Shown piece by piece: positions 24,159 to 35,227 of a stretch of 64,000 nucleotides of DNA. The DNA is from Bisporella sp. PMI_857 (Eukaryota > Ascomycota > Leotiomycetes > Helotiales > Helotiaceae). The position numbers and the translations under genes are program-made. The stretch lies in NCBI GenBank assembly GCA_021307315.1, contig JAJSPD010000028.1:1-64000 (forward strand), given 5' to 3'. Position 1 is the stretch's first letter. The number at the start of each line of letters is the position of its first letter. The notes beneath the pieces were generated by a model. The model was not told the DNA's origin. It ran no database searches and worked only from the letters and a program-made list of their open reading frames with translations.

Positions 24159-25885
24159 CAGTCCTACAAGCGAGGCTGACATGCATAATCCAGTGCATGC
24201 TCGTACTTATTTCATATTTGGTGGCTGCACAGGATACTACCCGTATGGGGCTGGAGCTGGACCAACGAGGCTATGAGCAGAAACGCGCCACAGCCTTCGG
24301 GGCAGGTTAAAGATAAGCTTATTCCTTCTTTCATGTGGAGTACATTTTACCCTTGCAGTACTTCCTTTGCGGCAATCTGCCGTGCTCGACGAAGTCGATT
24401 AAATTGAGTGGCTATGTCAAATAATTTTGCGGAAGATAAATAAGCATGTTTGTGCCCCCGGGTACGACTCCTTTCAACAGCGAGAGGGAGCGCAATATGT
24501 CTAGTAGTGTGCTTGAGTCCATAAAGTAAGTTCTACAACATGGCGATGTAGCGTAGCAAATAGAATTTTGGAATTAATTTGCCCGTCACATGTTGAAAAG
24601 TATATAGGTGGGAGAATCTGATCGTCGTGGTGTTGGATATTTATTGATACGGCCAAGTTAAGTATGTAAATACTTGTTACCAGCGCGGACGATGAGATTT
24701 GATAAAATAGTTTACACAGACACCGCAAGTGACATTAGCCAACCAGCAACTTTGGCTAGGCTACAAAATGGAATTATATTCAGACTCAGATCTTTTTAGC
24801 CATAATGGGACCGCTTCATAGACTTGAAAACAATGATCAACCTAGCCATGATAGTATCTGGCTTGAGTAGGCTCGCATCCACCAGCACAATCTGCGCACA
24901 TCGCACATTGATTAGAGGTGTCATAGCAGACGTTTTAAAGGGCGACCATATCACCACAGTTGACTAATATTCCATTGCGTGTATGTGATTAAAAGTAAAG
25001 CCTATGGATATTTCACCAGGGTGTACTTAGTGTCACCTCGCGGTATGAACAGAGGAAGAAGTCTTATTTATATTCGAGAAATTGATATAGATGATATAGT
25101 TCTTTAGCCTGACGACAACAAATTAGAGATGTATTATGCAGTCTTACCCTGCTTCTTCAGAGTTTTACTTACGTGAAAACATTGCTCTAGAGTCCTGAAG
25201 GCTTTGGAGAGCAATGAGCAATGACAAACCGGTCACACCTGCTTGTTCAAATTCTGAGTGCTGTACAGGTGTCGCAGGGGTGTCTGGAGCACTCGATCAA
25301 TGGAACGTGTACGAAATGGATGCTCTTATACAGTTGGCGTTTCTTCGAACTACTATTCAAAGTGGCTTGTGAATTCATGTGGGAACTTATCCAAGACTGT
25401 CTGGCAAGATGTGAGGACACCTACCAACCCGTGAATCTTTCGATATTATCATAACATGGGATATACAATATCCACATACTTAAACGTTCTCTTCAATTAC
25501 AACCCCAAGACGTTATTCAAGCCAGAGTTTTTCGAAGATAGAGAATCTAACGCCTTAGGAGCGGAAGCCCTAACATTAAATGCAGTATTGAAATCTACAC
25601 ACAGTAAAGTGCTGTTAGGGTTCAGCGTTGGCACTAGAACCAACGAGTTCGATAAACCACGATAGATTGATAATCTAGAAGTTCAAGTTGTCACAGAAGC
25701 CAATTAGCCATATTCTAATATGTACAAATTCTGCCTGCTACAATGCAGGTTATTTTCCAACATAGCCAGCCATTTTTACAATATGACCAATTCAAGCTGC
25801 GTCAAGGTTGAAAGCCCTCCTACAGGCTATGAAATCAATATATATGATCATGAAAAACCTTCCCAATTGAGCCTGATCGTTAGTT
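24159..25885. other. Long intergenic stretch, no gene seen
   Basis: AT-rich sequence with only short open frames lacking motifs or consistent splice signals. No RNA gene recognised. Confidence 0.5.
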
Positions 25886-27318
25886 TTAATCAAAAATTCC
25901 CAAAGGAAATACATCAGCAATTCTTTGGTATCCGGCAACGTTCGGATGGAGGTAATCTCCTCCGTTATACAAAGGATTCAATTGTGAACCATCTTTAGGA
26001 TCTCGCAGCCATTTATCGAAATCAAGAACCGCGTCAAAGTCGCCTTCCTCTCTAATCCACTTGTTCACTCGCTGTCTAGTTTTCTCTCTTTCAGGATTAG
26101 AGTATGGCTGGATAGTAGCATTTCCACTAAATGGAGTAATGGTCGCAGCAAAGATTGGGAGCTCAAATGCTTGGACCCTCGTAATTATTTGTTGAAATGC
26201 AAATATAAGTCGATCGCCAATAGCTTTTTGCGCTGCAGGGCTTGTGTCGGCCGTACCTATATCATTTACACCTTCGAAGAGCAGGACATACTCAACACCC
26301 GAATGGGAAAGCACATCGCGATCAATACGGCCTAGTGCATTAGGACCAAGACCATCCTTTAGCACACGGTTACCTCCAGCAGCTTGGTTCAGAATTGCTA
26401 TGTTCGTGGTAGAATGCCGTTTCTTCATATTCGCCAGGAGAAGGTCAGGCCAACTATTTAAATCAGCAGATACTACAAATAATTTCGTGCTTGAAACTAA
26501 CCGATTATTGCCGTCAGTAGTACTTCCACGTCCATCAGTAATGCTATCACCAACAATAGCCAAAGCACGGGACTCCCTGGGTACCCATGCTTCTACAGCA
26601 CTGATAAAATACCTGGAACAAGATAAGCCTAGACAATTGCCAATGAACAGTGGCACACCTACCAATGCGCGGCACTTTTTGTGGAAGTATCTGTAAAAGC
26701 CGCAGAAGCCAACGCATTCCCGAACGTAAACCAAGATGTTGTTCTGCTACCAGGATGGGAAGTAATCGCGAGACCTGGCTGTCCGGTTGCCAAGTAAATA
26801 GTGATCGCGAGGTTAGATTGAGCAGCAACATCAATATTTATCGGATCGGAGACGGCGAGAGCACCATTAGGTATGGTTACAGCGCTGTTACCACTAAAGG
26901 TCACAACCTTCAGAGTATTAGTCTGTATGGCAGAGACTCCGCTGGATCCGTTGACTGGAAGGGCGACAGTGACTCCCGTGATTGGCAGATCATTCACACC
27001 AAATGCGTTAGACAAGCGCAGTCTTATAGTGGAAGCGCCAAGCGTTAGATGAACCGTTTGTCTAATGGTTGAGTTCGCAAATTGAGATTCGGTAGCGTTC
27101 TAAACGGTGATTAGATGGGTTGACAATAGCATATGTATCGTGGTGCTTACGAAGGGGACTGGGGGAAGGTTTCCAACTTCGGTCAACTGGGGCATGCTCG
27201 CCCATATATCCACCCAACGGCGATCATCATGTTTGCGTCTATGAACCGTACGCAAACTGGAAGCCGGTGCAAGGAGATAAAATGTTGCCAGCACCAGTAA
27301 GAGGGTCTGGCGGAACAT
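25886..27318 (-). CDS. Secreted SGNH/GDSL hydrolase, XynE-like esterase
   Basis: Four exons on the minus strand: 27151-27318, 26663-27099, 26502-26612 and 25886-26453 (introns 51, 50 and 48 nt), encoding 427 aa. A signal peptide is visible (MFRQTLLLVLATFYLLAPASS). A beta-rich N-terminal domain precedes the hydrolase domain. SGNH blocks are complete: GDSITDGRGS with Ser225, AAGGNR with the Gly/Asn of blocks II, GVND with Asn of block III, and DYLHPN with Asp405 and His408. Close relatives include acetyl-xylan esterase-like enzymes, so removal of acetyl groups from hemicellulose or pectin is plausible (inference). It lies on the strand opposite the tRNA gene downstream in the window. Confidence 0.9.
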
Positions 27319-27836
27319 GATTTGTAGACAAATTTGAGAGTACCAGTGTTGTTGTTTGATGCTTTCCGCTCGAAGTCCTTGAATATGACTCAGGGAATAA
27401 GATCTGAAAAGAAGCAAAATAATCTTGATGGGTAAATTATATGATGCAGGAACCAAACACACCGTACCCAAGGTATTATGCGGAGAAACACTCTCCATCA
27501 CTGAACCCCTCCATCTTCGGCAGCACAGGCTAAATCGGGAGAGCGGATGAAAAGATTATCCGGAGCGCCACCTTTGGCATCAATACTGAGAGAGTTCTAT
27601 ATAGCATATTCCGGTTTACAGGTTAAGCAACTTGTAGGTTGCAGCTCTGTACATAGGGTGAGCGTCTTATTGAAGGATTCCAAATCAAATGTGGTAAACA
27701 AAAGGAATAGGGGCTCAACTTGGCGGCAAGATTAAGCGAAAGCCTCTAGGCCCCACCCCACACAAAACTCTGAGGTCAACACATATGTATGAGGATTGTT
27801 CTTCAAGGGAACCAAATTAAGTTTAGCTTCCACGAT
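27319..27836. other. Spacer between SGNH hydrolase and split tRNA gene
   Basis: Promoter side of the hydrolase and 5' flank of the tRNA. No further gene recognised. Confidence 0.5.
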
Positions 27837-27845
27837 GGTTCAATG

Positions 27846-27899
27846 GTAAGCTCTTCCTGTGAAGATATATATTATTACTAGACCCTAATCCATCATCAG
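27846..27899 (+). other. GT-AG intron 1 of tRNA-Pro, between tRNA positions 9 and 10
   Basis: 54 nt with donor GTAAGC, branch-like CCTAATC (27884-27890) and acceptor CATCAG. Size and signals equal those of protein-gene introns in this window. Confidence 0.88.
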
Positions 27900-27911
27900 G
27901 TCTAGTGGTAC

Positions 27912-28086
27912 GTAAGTCAGCTTCTCCTAGTAACTTCCCCTGATCAAGAATGTTTTTACGGGTGATTTTCTCATGGGATATGCATATACTTCTACTGAAG
28001 AATCATCTCTTTGGACTGGATCCTTGAAGCACTGTTTGTATCTCAAAACGTTATATTAGCCAAGGTAACTAACTCTAAGATTGTAG
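27912..28086 (+). other. GT-AG intron 2 of tRNA-Pro, between D loop and D-stem 3' strand
   Basis: 175 nt with donor GTAAGT, a consensus ACTAAC branch site (28068-28073) and acceptor TTGTAG 13 nt later. It contains a T5 run at 27953-27957. No hidden tRNA or clear snoRNA box pair was recognised inside. Confidence 0.88.
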
Positions 28087-28130
28087 GATTCTCGCTTAGG
28101 GAAGACCTGAGTATAACTTGCGAGAGGCCC

Positions 28131-28185
28131 GTAAGTTTCCATCAGTCAAGAAACTTGTGTCGACATCAAGTAACATACAAAACAG
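28131..28185 (+). other. GT-AG intron 3 of tRNA-Pro, inside the T stem
   Basis: 55 nt with donor GTAAGT, branch-like AGTAAC (28169-28174) and acceptor AAACAG. It separates the first base of the T stem from the rest. Confidence 0.88.
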
Positions 28186-28219
28186 CGGGTTCGAATCCCG
28201 GTTGAACCCATATCGGTCA

Positions 28220-28225
28220 TTTTTT
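28220..28225 (+). terminator. Pol III-type T6 terminator of tRNA-Pro
   Basis: Six T residues start 11 nt after the discriminator base, the normal place for a Pol III stop. Confidence 0.7.
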
Positions 28226-30477
28226 GCCGTTCTTATCAGTTAAATTATCAACTACATCCAAGTAGACAAGTTTATCTATATCCTATTCACTCCTCCGCAC
28301 CAATATTTCTCCCTTCAAAACCGGGAGGAATGTAGGCCATCAGTCTTTATATCATACCTACAGCTGGCAAGTCACTTCAAGGTTTCAAAGCCATTTAGAG
28401 GTGTTACTTGAAAAAGAAGAGAGAGGCTCGAGAAGCTCAACCTTGGCTCTGTTCGAATGAAATGGTTCAAAACAGCCGTGCAGAATAACGCCTTCCTCAT
28501 ATATTGCATCAAAGGACCAGGAGAAGCGGGCAAGCTAGCTGTACTAAAGGCGGAGTCCTGCTGGCTGACTGTCGCACCAAAAATTACGCCCATATTATGG
28601 TTATTTCCGATTCCATTGCAATTAGTTCCAACTCAAGCATGGTGCTCCTGTACAGGCAATACGGAAACGCAGTAAAAGTATTAATGGCCATGAATTCCGT
28701 GTATGGTGTCATAAACATGTACCTAAATGCTCCTTAGTTTCATCTATCTTTACTTTTCGACCTTCGGATAACATGTGGGAAGTTTCCCATCGACAGGACG
28801 CAGATCCAAATCATGATACAACGAATGATTTTATTAATGATATATGGACCTTGGTTTACCATGAATTAAAATAAACCAAGCAGCCGCATGGGTCTCTAGA
28901 CCACTAAATCAATCTTCTGCTCGGAACTAAGCATACATAGTTGAATGAATGCATGGGAGGTGGCACTCTGGCTGCAGGATTGTTACGAAGAGAGTATGCT
29001 ACTTGGAACAAATGTTTAGTTTAGTGATAGGCAACAAATAGTTCATAAATTGTGCCCGGGATTTTGCTCCGTCAGACCGCGATATTGTAAATACCCCCCC
29101 TATAGCCGCCTTGCACTCGGTGGCGCATCCCTATAAACACGATTTTGATTGAATGGCCGCTCACGAAACTAATGTTAGATGGCATTAGGCGCTTTGTGTC
29201 ATATCATTTCGAGGGATGAACTCTCAGAACACATAGGAAAGCAAAGGAAGATATTCTTGGCCAGGTAGAGCTCAGCACTCGCTGCGTGAGTCAGGAATGA
29301 AGTAGATAGTAAAGATATCTTTGCGCCAAGAAGACGTCTTCATCGGAGGACGTTCAGGGAGCTCAAGCACAAATCGTATTTAAAGGTGATGGGCGAGTAC
29401 TCAGTAGACATGGAGGAGATAAATGAAGGAAGAGGCGATGATGGTAGGAGAGATCAAAAGGAAGAGCCCTTGGTGAAATCTTGAAAGACGAGAGGGGGTC
29501 GGATGCCAAGATGTCATCAGCCCCCTCTTCCCGTTCCCTTAGGTGAATGCGCCCGTTCCCTCAACATCGTAAACCCAGAGGAGAGAGCAAGCTATGGCCC
29601 TTGGATGGACACCAGGAACACCAGTTTTGTCATTATCTATTAAAACAACGAACTCAGAATATCCGAGGAAGCTACCAGGCCTGATATACCCAACATGCGT
29701 AAAAGATGGCACTGGATCTTGATTTTGTTGGTTAAGAGTCCTTATATATATATATATATGAGGGGGGTATTATAGGGTATATTTCTGCATCATTACATCA
29801 GGGCCCGACGAACGTACCATAACAAGCTCTTCTGATTAACCTGGTTATCCCGGTTTGTGCCAGGCCAGCTTTTCGAGTTTCGAAAGTGCCGCTGCAGATG
29901 CATTAACGAGCGAGTGAAAATGCAGAGATTGCACGGATTATCAAGGGTTTTGACCTGTGACAAGCATGAATTGGGGCCAGGCATACTGGGCAGACTGGAT
30001 TGGGTTCCACAACCAACCTGGTAGAACCTGTCAACGCCAACACCCCTCCGCTATAGCACTGTTGCTTGGAAGTACTACAGTACTTGTATTAAGTACTATA
30101 CTACAATACAGGACTGTACTGTACTGTACTGTACTGTACTGTACTGTATCCAGCCCCTCCAAATCTCAGTCGTCATCCCACAACCAGGTTGCTAGCAAGT
30201 GGGCTTGGCTGGGCTTGGGTGGCTCACAGAAAAGCTGCTTGCTTGCTGCTGCTACTACTACTACGACAAACTTGATCAAAATCCCTCGCAGCCTCATCCC
30301 TCTTCCTGCCTGATCTCTTTCCCCTCTCTTTTTTTTTCTTCTTCTTCTCACGTTTATCTGCTCCATCACTATTTACGTCTCCTTCTCCAACATCACAGCG
30401 AAATTTGGTTCAGATCATCACCCACTTCCACACCATCAACTTTGACTTGGGTGGCTCCCCTTCCCCAGCGAACAACA
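28226..30477. other. Long intergenic stretch before the Arg-rich gene
   Basis: No gene recognised. It contains a TA dinucleotide run (29743-29759) and an ACTGT pentanucleotide run. The last 300 bp are CT-rich and look like the 5' leader of the gene at 30478. Confidence 0.5.
30113..30148. repeat. (ACTGT)n microsatellite
   Basis: About seven perfect copies of ACTGT upstream of the Arg-rich gene. Confidence 0.9.
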
Positions 30478-32312
30478 ATGTCAAGACATGGCGGGCCAGC
30501 CTACGAGGACCGGGAATATTACAGCCGCGAAGAGATTCGTGGGGCAGCACCCGTTCGGGTTCTTGAGCGTGATTACGAAGAGGTCGACGCCTATGTTCGG
30601 CGAGACTCTCACGCTGCTCGTCGACCAGATTTTCTACGAGATGACTATGGACAAAATCGGGATGCGGGACCTGTGGTGCTGAGAGAACGGGAAATAGAAA
30701 CCTATTCTCGCCCATTGGAACGTAGACCTCGATCTCCCAGTCCAGAAGTACACATCCGTGAAAGAATAGTCTCGAGAGAACGGTCACCATCCATCCCGGC
30801 GGTGGACAGAGTTCGGACGAATCTGCGTGTTTCGGGGCGAGAACGGTCTCTATCACCACCAGACCGACTGCGGGCGAGAGTCATCGAGACCAGAGAACGA
30901 ATACCCATCCGACCTCGAAGTCCATCCCCTGTACGCATCCGCGAACGAATCTACGAGCGACGGGAGCGAACACCATCACCACCGCGAGAGGAGCGGATTC
31001 GAATCACTGAAACACGAGAAACGAGGCGTTCCCCTTCACCATCATATCGGTCATTGTCGCCCCCCCCTCCGCCTCCCATCCAGGCTCCTCCAATCCACCA
31101 AGAAATTATCACTCACCACCGACACATCGATCATGGTATGCCTTATAATTATCGCTTTTAAGTTTGCTGCTAATTATGCCCATGCACAGGTTTCGAGCGA
31201 GCTCGTGTTCCAACCCCACCCCCACCTCCACGTCGCAACTCTCCACGCGTCAAAGAGACGGATATCGACATCTATACCTCACGCAACAATACTGAGGTCG
31301 ACATTCACCAGAAGACATCCGGTGGTAGTCGATCACGAACACCTGGACTTGCTGTGACTCAAGCATTATCTCGACGCCATAACTACTACGACGATGAGTT
31401 TGTATACGAGCAAGAACGGGATAAATTGCGAGTGAGAGACGACCGTCTGACCATTTCAAGGCGACGAAGTGTGAGCGCACGTCCGACACAACGGGAGAAG
31501 GTCAAGGTTGACATCAGAGACAGTGAGAGCGAGGCGGATTATTATGCACGGAGGGCTGACGATAGAGCATACATCGGGGAAGCTTACAAAGGAGCCACGA
31601 AGAACTGGTCGATTGTTGATGTTCCTCCGGGAACTGAGAGAGTACGAATGGAAGGTGTTGGTGGTGGTGCACAAGAGATCACATGGCAAAAGTACAATGG
31701 TGTCCGTCGCAGTAAATTCATTCCTGAGCGTGAAAGGGACGTCTATCGGGTTAGAGGGCGAGAACCAGAACTCGAGGCCCGCCATTCCAGCACCAACCTC
31801 GAGATAGAGATCTCGAGCAAAGGCCGTCCGCGAGGAGCGACCTATGAGCGCGAATATGAGCGCATTGAGGAATCTTCTGATCGAAGAGTAGGCATGCTAC
31901 GACCGCAGAAAAGCCGAGTTGGCGACTTGTGGACCGAAATCACCAAGGATCTAGTGGAAAAAGAAGCCATTGAGCAAATGGGGTACGATTACGAGGAGAC
32001 AGAGTTCTTCTACTACATCATCCAATATCTCGGATATGTAAGTGCAGTTATATTAAACCTCCACCCGGGGAAACCTACTAACAGACCGTCTAGGAGGATG
32101 TCCTGCAACTAGTCCAACTCTCCGAGCAGATACACCGTGATCGTCAGCATCGTCTGCGTGAGATCGAGCGGGAACGAATACGAATGGAAAAGCGAGATCG
32201 TGAATGGGACCGAGCAGAGCGACGACGATCTCGACATGCTCCATACGACGATGAGCGCATTGTGGAGCGGGAGATAATATATGACGGCAGAGGATCACGC
32301 CGGGGGTGGTGA
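30478..32312 (+). CDS. Arg/Ser-rich DUF8035-like fungal protein
   Basis: Exons 30478-31135, 31190-32037 and 32094-32312 (introns 54 and 56 nt, the second with ACTAAC) encode 574 aa. The N-terminal half is rich in Arg, Glu, Ser and Pro with many RERxxSRERSPS-like runs and a poly-Pro patch (SLSPPPPPPIQ). A conserved central block (GATKNWSIVDVPPGTERVRM, then ITWQKYNGVRRSKFIPE) is typical of the fungal DUF8035 group. The tail (WTEITKDLVEKEAIEQMGYDYEETEFFYYI) is followed by a charged coiled coil. The RS-like composition could suggest RNA-related or cortical roles, but no function is established from sequence. Confidence 0.85.
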
Positions 32313-35227
32313 GGCACACTACTTATTTGAATGATATGCATCATGAGGATATGAAGACGGACATATGACTGACGAGAAACGGCCATTGATGAAGGAATGT
32401 TTGCATAGTGAGCGCTGCGACATTGAGAGGGTGTGGTTTTCTCCTACTCTAACTTAATTTTGGGTTTACCTCAGTTTTGGTATCTTGGAAGGGATCAAAT
32501 AAACTCCAGAGCCTCTGGCGAATGGTGTTGGAAGCTCAGGACTTTTGGACATGGCTTTGAGGAGATCCATGGCTTTAGATTTTATGAATGAAACGAATTT
32601 GTTATGATCCGTGCAGAGATGTTCTGTATTAGGTACGTATATGCTTGCGGTATCTCTTGGCAACGTTTATAGGTGAGTGCTAGCTGGGAAAAGGAGCATG
32701 AGCAAAAGAGGCATAGTTGGAATTAAAGTCTTAGCAGCTTGATAGCTACTGGCTCCATCTCTTTGATGTAATAATTCGGCTCCTCCAAAGAATCAACGAT
32801 CGTTTATGCTCACACTGCCAGCACCATGCTTTCGCTTTGGGGATTCCCAAAAGCCATCATACCATACGCCCGGTGCCTCATGATCCACAACGATGAGAGA
32901 AATATTCAGCTCCTCTCCTCTTCCTTTGCCTTCGGCTTGGTCCCCCTTCGTCAAGCTCCTTCAAGCGTCTTTCCGTCAAGGATTGAGGTTGATTGGATAC
33001 TCGTTTAAAGCACAATCAGCATGTTTGCTGCTGTTGAATCTAGCCCAATGTTCAACGCCGAGTAGCTGGCGTGCCCAATCAAACAGCCTCACTAGTCAGA
33101 TTTGCCTACCACAGTCGACCGTGACTCGAATTCCACAGGATACACTGAACACGCTTCCCATCGCCCCAACTACCACAGATTTTGCTGCGATTCAGCGCCT
33201 CTTCAAGTCTACATACTGACCCAGCTCTTGCTGCACACATTAACACAGCGTATCCTACCCGTGCTGTAGTTTCTTCAAAAATATTTGTCTAGATTTTGCC
33301 ATTTCGACTAACGTCGACCAAGAGACCACGCTTGATCTCTCAGTTGCACACCTGCAGAAGATGCGTCAGGCTGGACCTGCTCTTCTGGAGGATATTGGTG
33401 TATATTTGGGAAGTGTGCTGCATTTCTACAATGCCGTTGAGAAGCAAATTCCCACCCTTCTATGATCGATTAAGTTCAATATATGGATCACACTGGTCCA
33501 CGCTGTGACAAACGATGGGATAATGACACCTTCACAACTGTAGTTCAAGATGATCGGGTTGGAAGGCTAAAGTTTGAGGTTGATAGCCAGTGGATTCAAG
33601 GTCCGCACTGTGGGGATGCTGCTGCATCATGCGGTAGTGCAATATCGGCCAATGGCGGTTCAAAGCCGCAAAGAACAGAGTTTGTGAACACTGCCAAAGC
33701 AGAGGAGACGAACTACAATCGTAATACTCGCTCCTCACGACATAGATGCTACTCTGGAATCCATTGACAATATTGATGGGAACAGGTCAGAAGCACTTCG
33801 TTCCAGCAGTCTTATTTTTGGGAGTTTAAGCAGGCAACCTCCAATAAGCGATGCCGAAGATAAAGCAACAGCTCGGAAGAGGGTGTCAAGGGCTCCGAGG
33901 ACAGAACAGTGAGAATATTTGAATGGGATTATAGATTTTTCTTCGAATTGTTTTGCTTTTGTCCGTTGTATGACTTCTGCCCATATTCTTCGTAACCTTT
34001 TGAGAACAGACGATTACCATTGGCATAGTCTGACACACCAGGAATCAGCATTCCGGTTCATCATACCTTGAAAGTGGAGGACTTCATAGCATACTGGTGT
34101 AGTTATCCTGCATCTGATTCATTCATAGGGCTTTATTATATTGCTGACGCTAATAGTACCGCATGGGTATGAGCTCGATTCAGACTCCATCACAACATTG
34201 GCTCCTCGGGCATTATTTAAGTTTGGTTCAATTGTTCCCTCTACTTTACTTATCAACGGTCATTTATTTCCTTGCTCCGACATTAATTGATGCCAATATT
34301 TTTGAGATTTCAACGGTTGGATACAGTTTACGACGATCAATACGTGAATACTAGATTGGGCAAGGCCCTGGCCATCGACTCGTCCTCGTTGCCAGGTGGC
34401 GCGAATATCAAATAGCCTGAATATATTATGCAAGTTATCGCGCAAGTAAGCCTCGGAACGGAGCCTATGAGGTTCTTGGAGTTCCTCGTTGGCAGTTATT
34501 TAGGCACGGATGAACCCTGAGGACGTAGTTGACTGTTGTTCTCCGAGCTATTTAGCTTGACTTTTCGGTTATTTCCCACCCAGTTCGTATGACACCTGGA
34601 GATGCCCCTGGTTGCATACTGCTACAGTAGATCATCATCTTCCATACCAGTGGTGTAACAGCAGATTTCCAAACGCATTTTTTCATATTACGGACAGATG
34701 GGTATATTGCTTGTCATATTCCTATCTCGCTGCAAGGACCCTATTTGCTCATGGATACGATTGAACCTTTCCCTCCATGGGACTCGATTTAACTTACACA
34801 ATTGAGCAAGTTATTTTGTGATTAATAGGATATTGATTGAGAAAATATTGCGTATAGTTTACTGACAGATATTGAAAGCGATCAAAGAAATTTGGGGGAG
34901 AATGCAGGTACCTCCCAGTGGTACCACATTCCCATCCTATGTGTGCTTGATAGGAGATCGAATGCCATACCAGGGGAGGAGTAAAACCCAGGATTTGCCA
35001 AATTCAGCATTTATCTTCGCTGCACCAGTTATTACAACTAAACTTCTTTACGAGAACGCACATCAATCTTTATGCGTAGGGTCTACCCCTCTCAAGGTGC
35101 ATGCACTCTATTTCTGCATTTTCTGCCATGCCATAATACATTATCCATTGTCAGTGGTTTGGTATATATATCAAGAGATTCCCTACAATATTCAAACTAT
35201 AAAACTCCTCTTGAGCTCATCGTATAG
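32313..35227. other. Gene-poor region with a decayed coding stretch
   Basis: No intact gene is seen over 2.9 kb. A decayed reading frame lies at about 32826-33909 and is listed separately. A TATA-like TATATATA at 35163-35170 precedes the oxidase gene. Confidence 0.5.
32826..33909 (+). pseudogene. Decayed coding region of unknown family
   Basis: Protein-like segments follow each other but change frame and contain stops. One is around 33168-33218 (DFAAIQRLFKS), another is 33213-33290 (DPALAAHINTAYPTRAVV). A third is 33290-33463 (LDLSVAHLQKMRQAGPALLE, then a helical stretch), and a last part ends in a stop at about 33907-33909 (PPISDAEDKATARKRVSRAP). The segments keep order and strand, as expected for one gene damaged by several small changes. 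I do not recognise the family with any confidence. Confidence 0.35.

Larger units (their letters stand above)
27837..28209 (+). tRNA. tRNA-Pro(AGG) interrupted by three GT-AG introns plus the usual tRNA intron
   Basis: Exons are 27837-27845, 27900-27911, 28087-28130 and 28186-28209; a 17-nt canonical intron (28102-28118) sits after the base 3' of the anticodon. Removing all four leaves exactly 72 nt. The acceptor GGTTCAA (27837-27843) pairs fully with TTGAACC (28202-28208), followed by discriminator C. The D arm is GTC/GAT with loop TAGTGGTAC, as in tRNA-Pro. The anticodon stem is CTCGC/GCGAG with loop TTAGGGT and anticodon AGG at 28098-28100. The T arm is CCGGG-TTCGAAT-CCCGG, its first base supplied by exon 3 and the rest by exon 4. 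The canonical intron carries CCT, able to pair with the anticodon as in eukaryotic pre-tRNAs. The B box is intact (28188-28198), but the A box is cut after its first two bases. A T6 run follows 11 nt downstream. Function as proline tRNA for CCN codons is expected if it is spliced. Confidence 0.93.

Noticed and set aside
27912..28086. A C/D-box snoRNA inside tRNA intron 2
   Set aside because: Only loose TGAT and CTGA matches occur, without a proper C/D pair or terminal stem.
27837..28209. Bulge-helix-bulge introns, as in red algal or archaeal tRNA genes, to explain the split tRNA
   Set aside because: All three extra segments begin GTAAG and end AG with branch-like sites, and no evident helices flank their junctions. 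The spliceosomal reading fits better, though folding was not computed.
30113..30148. Short regular repeats as a CRISPR-like array
   Set aside because: It is a simple pentanucleotide microsatellite in a eukaryotic genome with no spacers.
33652..33672. GGTTCAAAGCC as a tRNA T arm
   Set aside because: No matching arms nearby even when introns are allowed.
34217..34240. B-box-like GGTTCAATT at about 34228 as another tRNA
   Set aside because: The T stem does not pair and no acceptor or anticodon arm is found around it.
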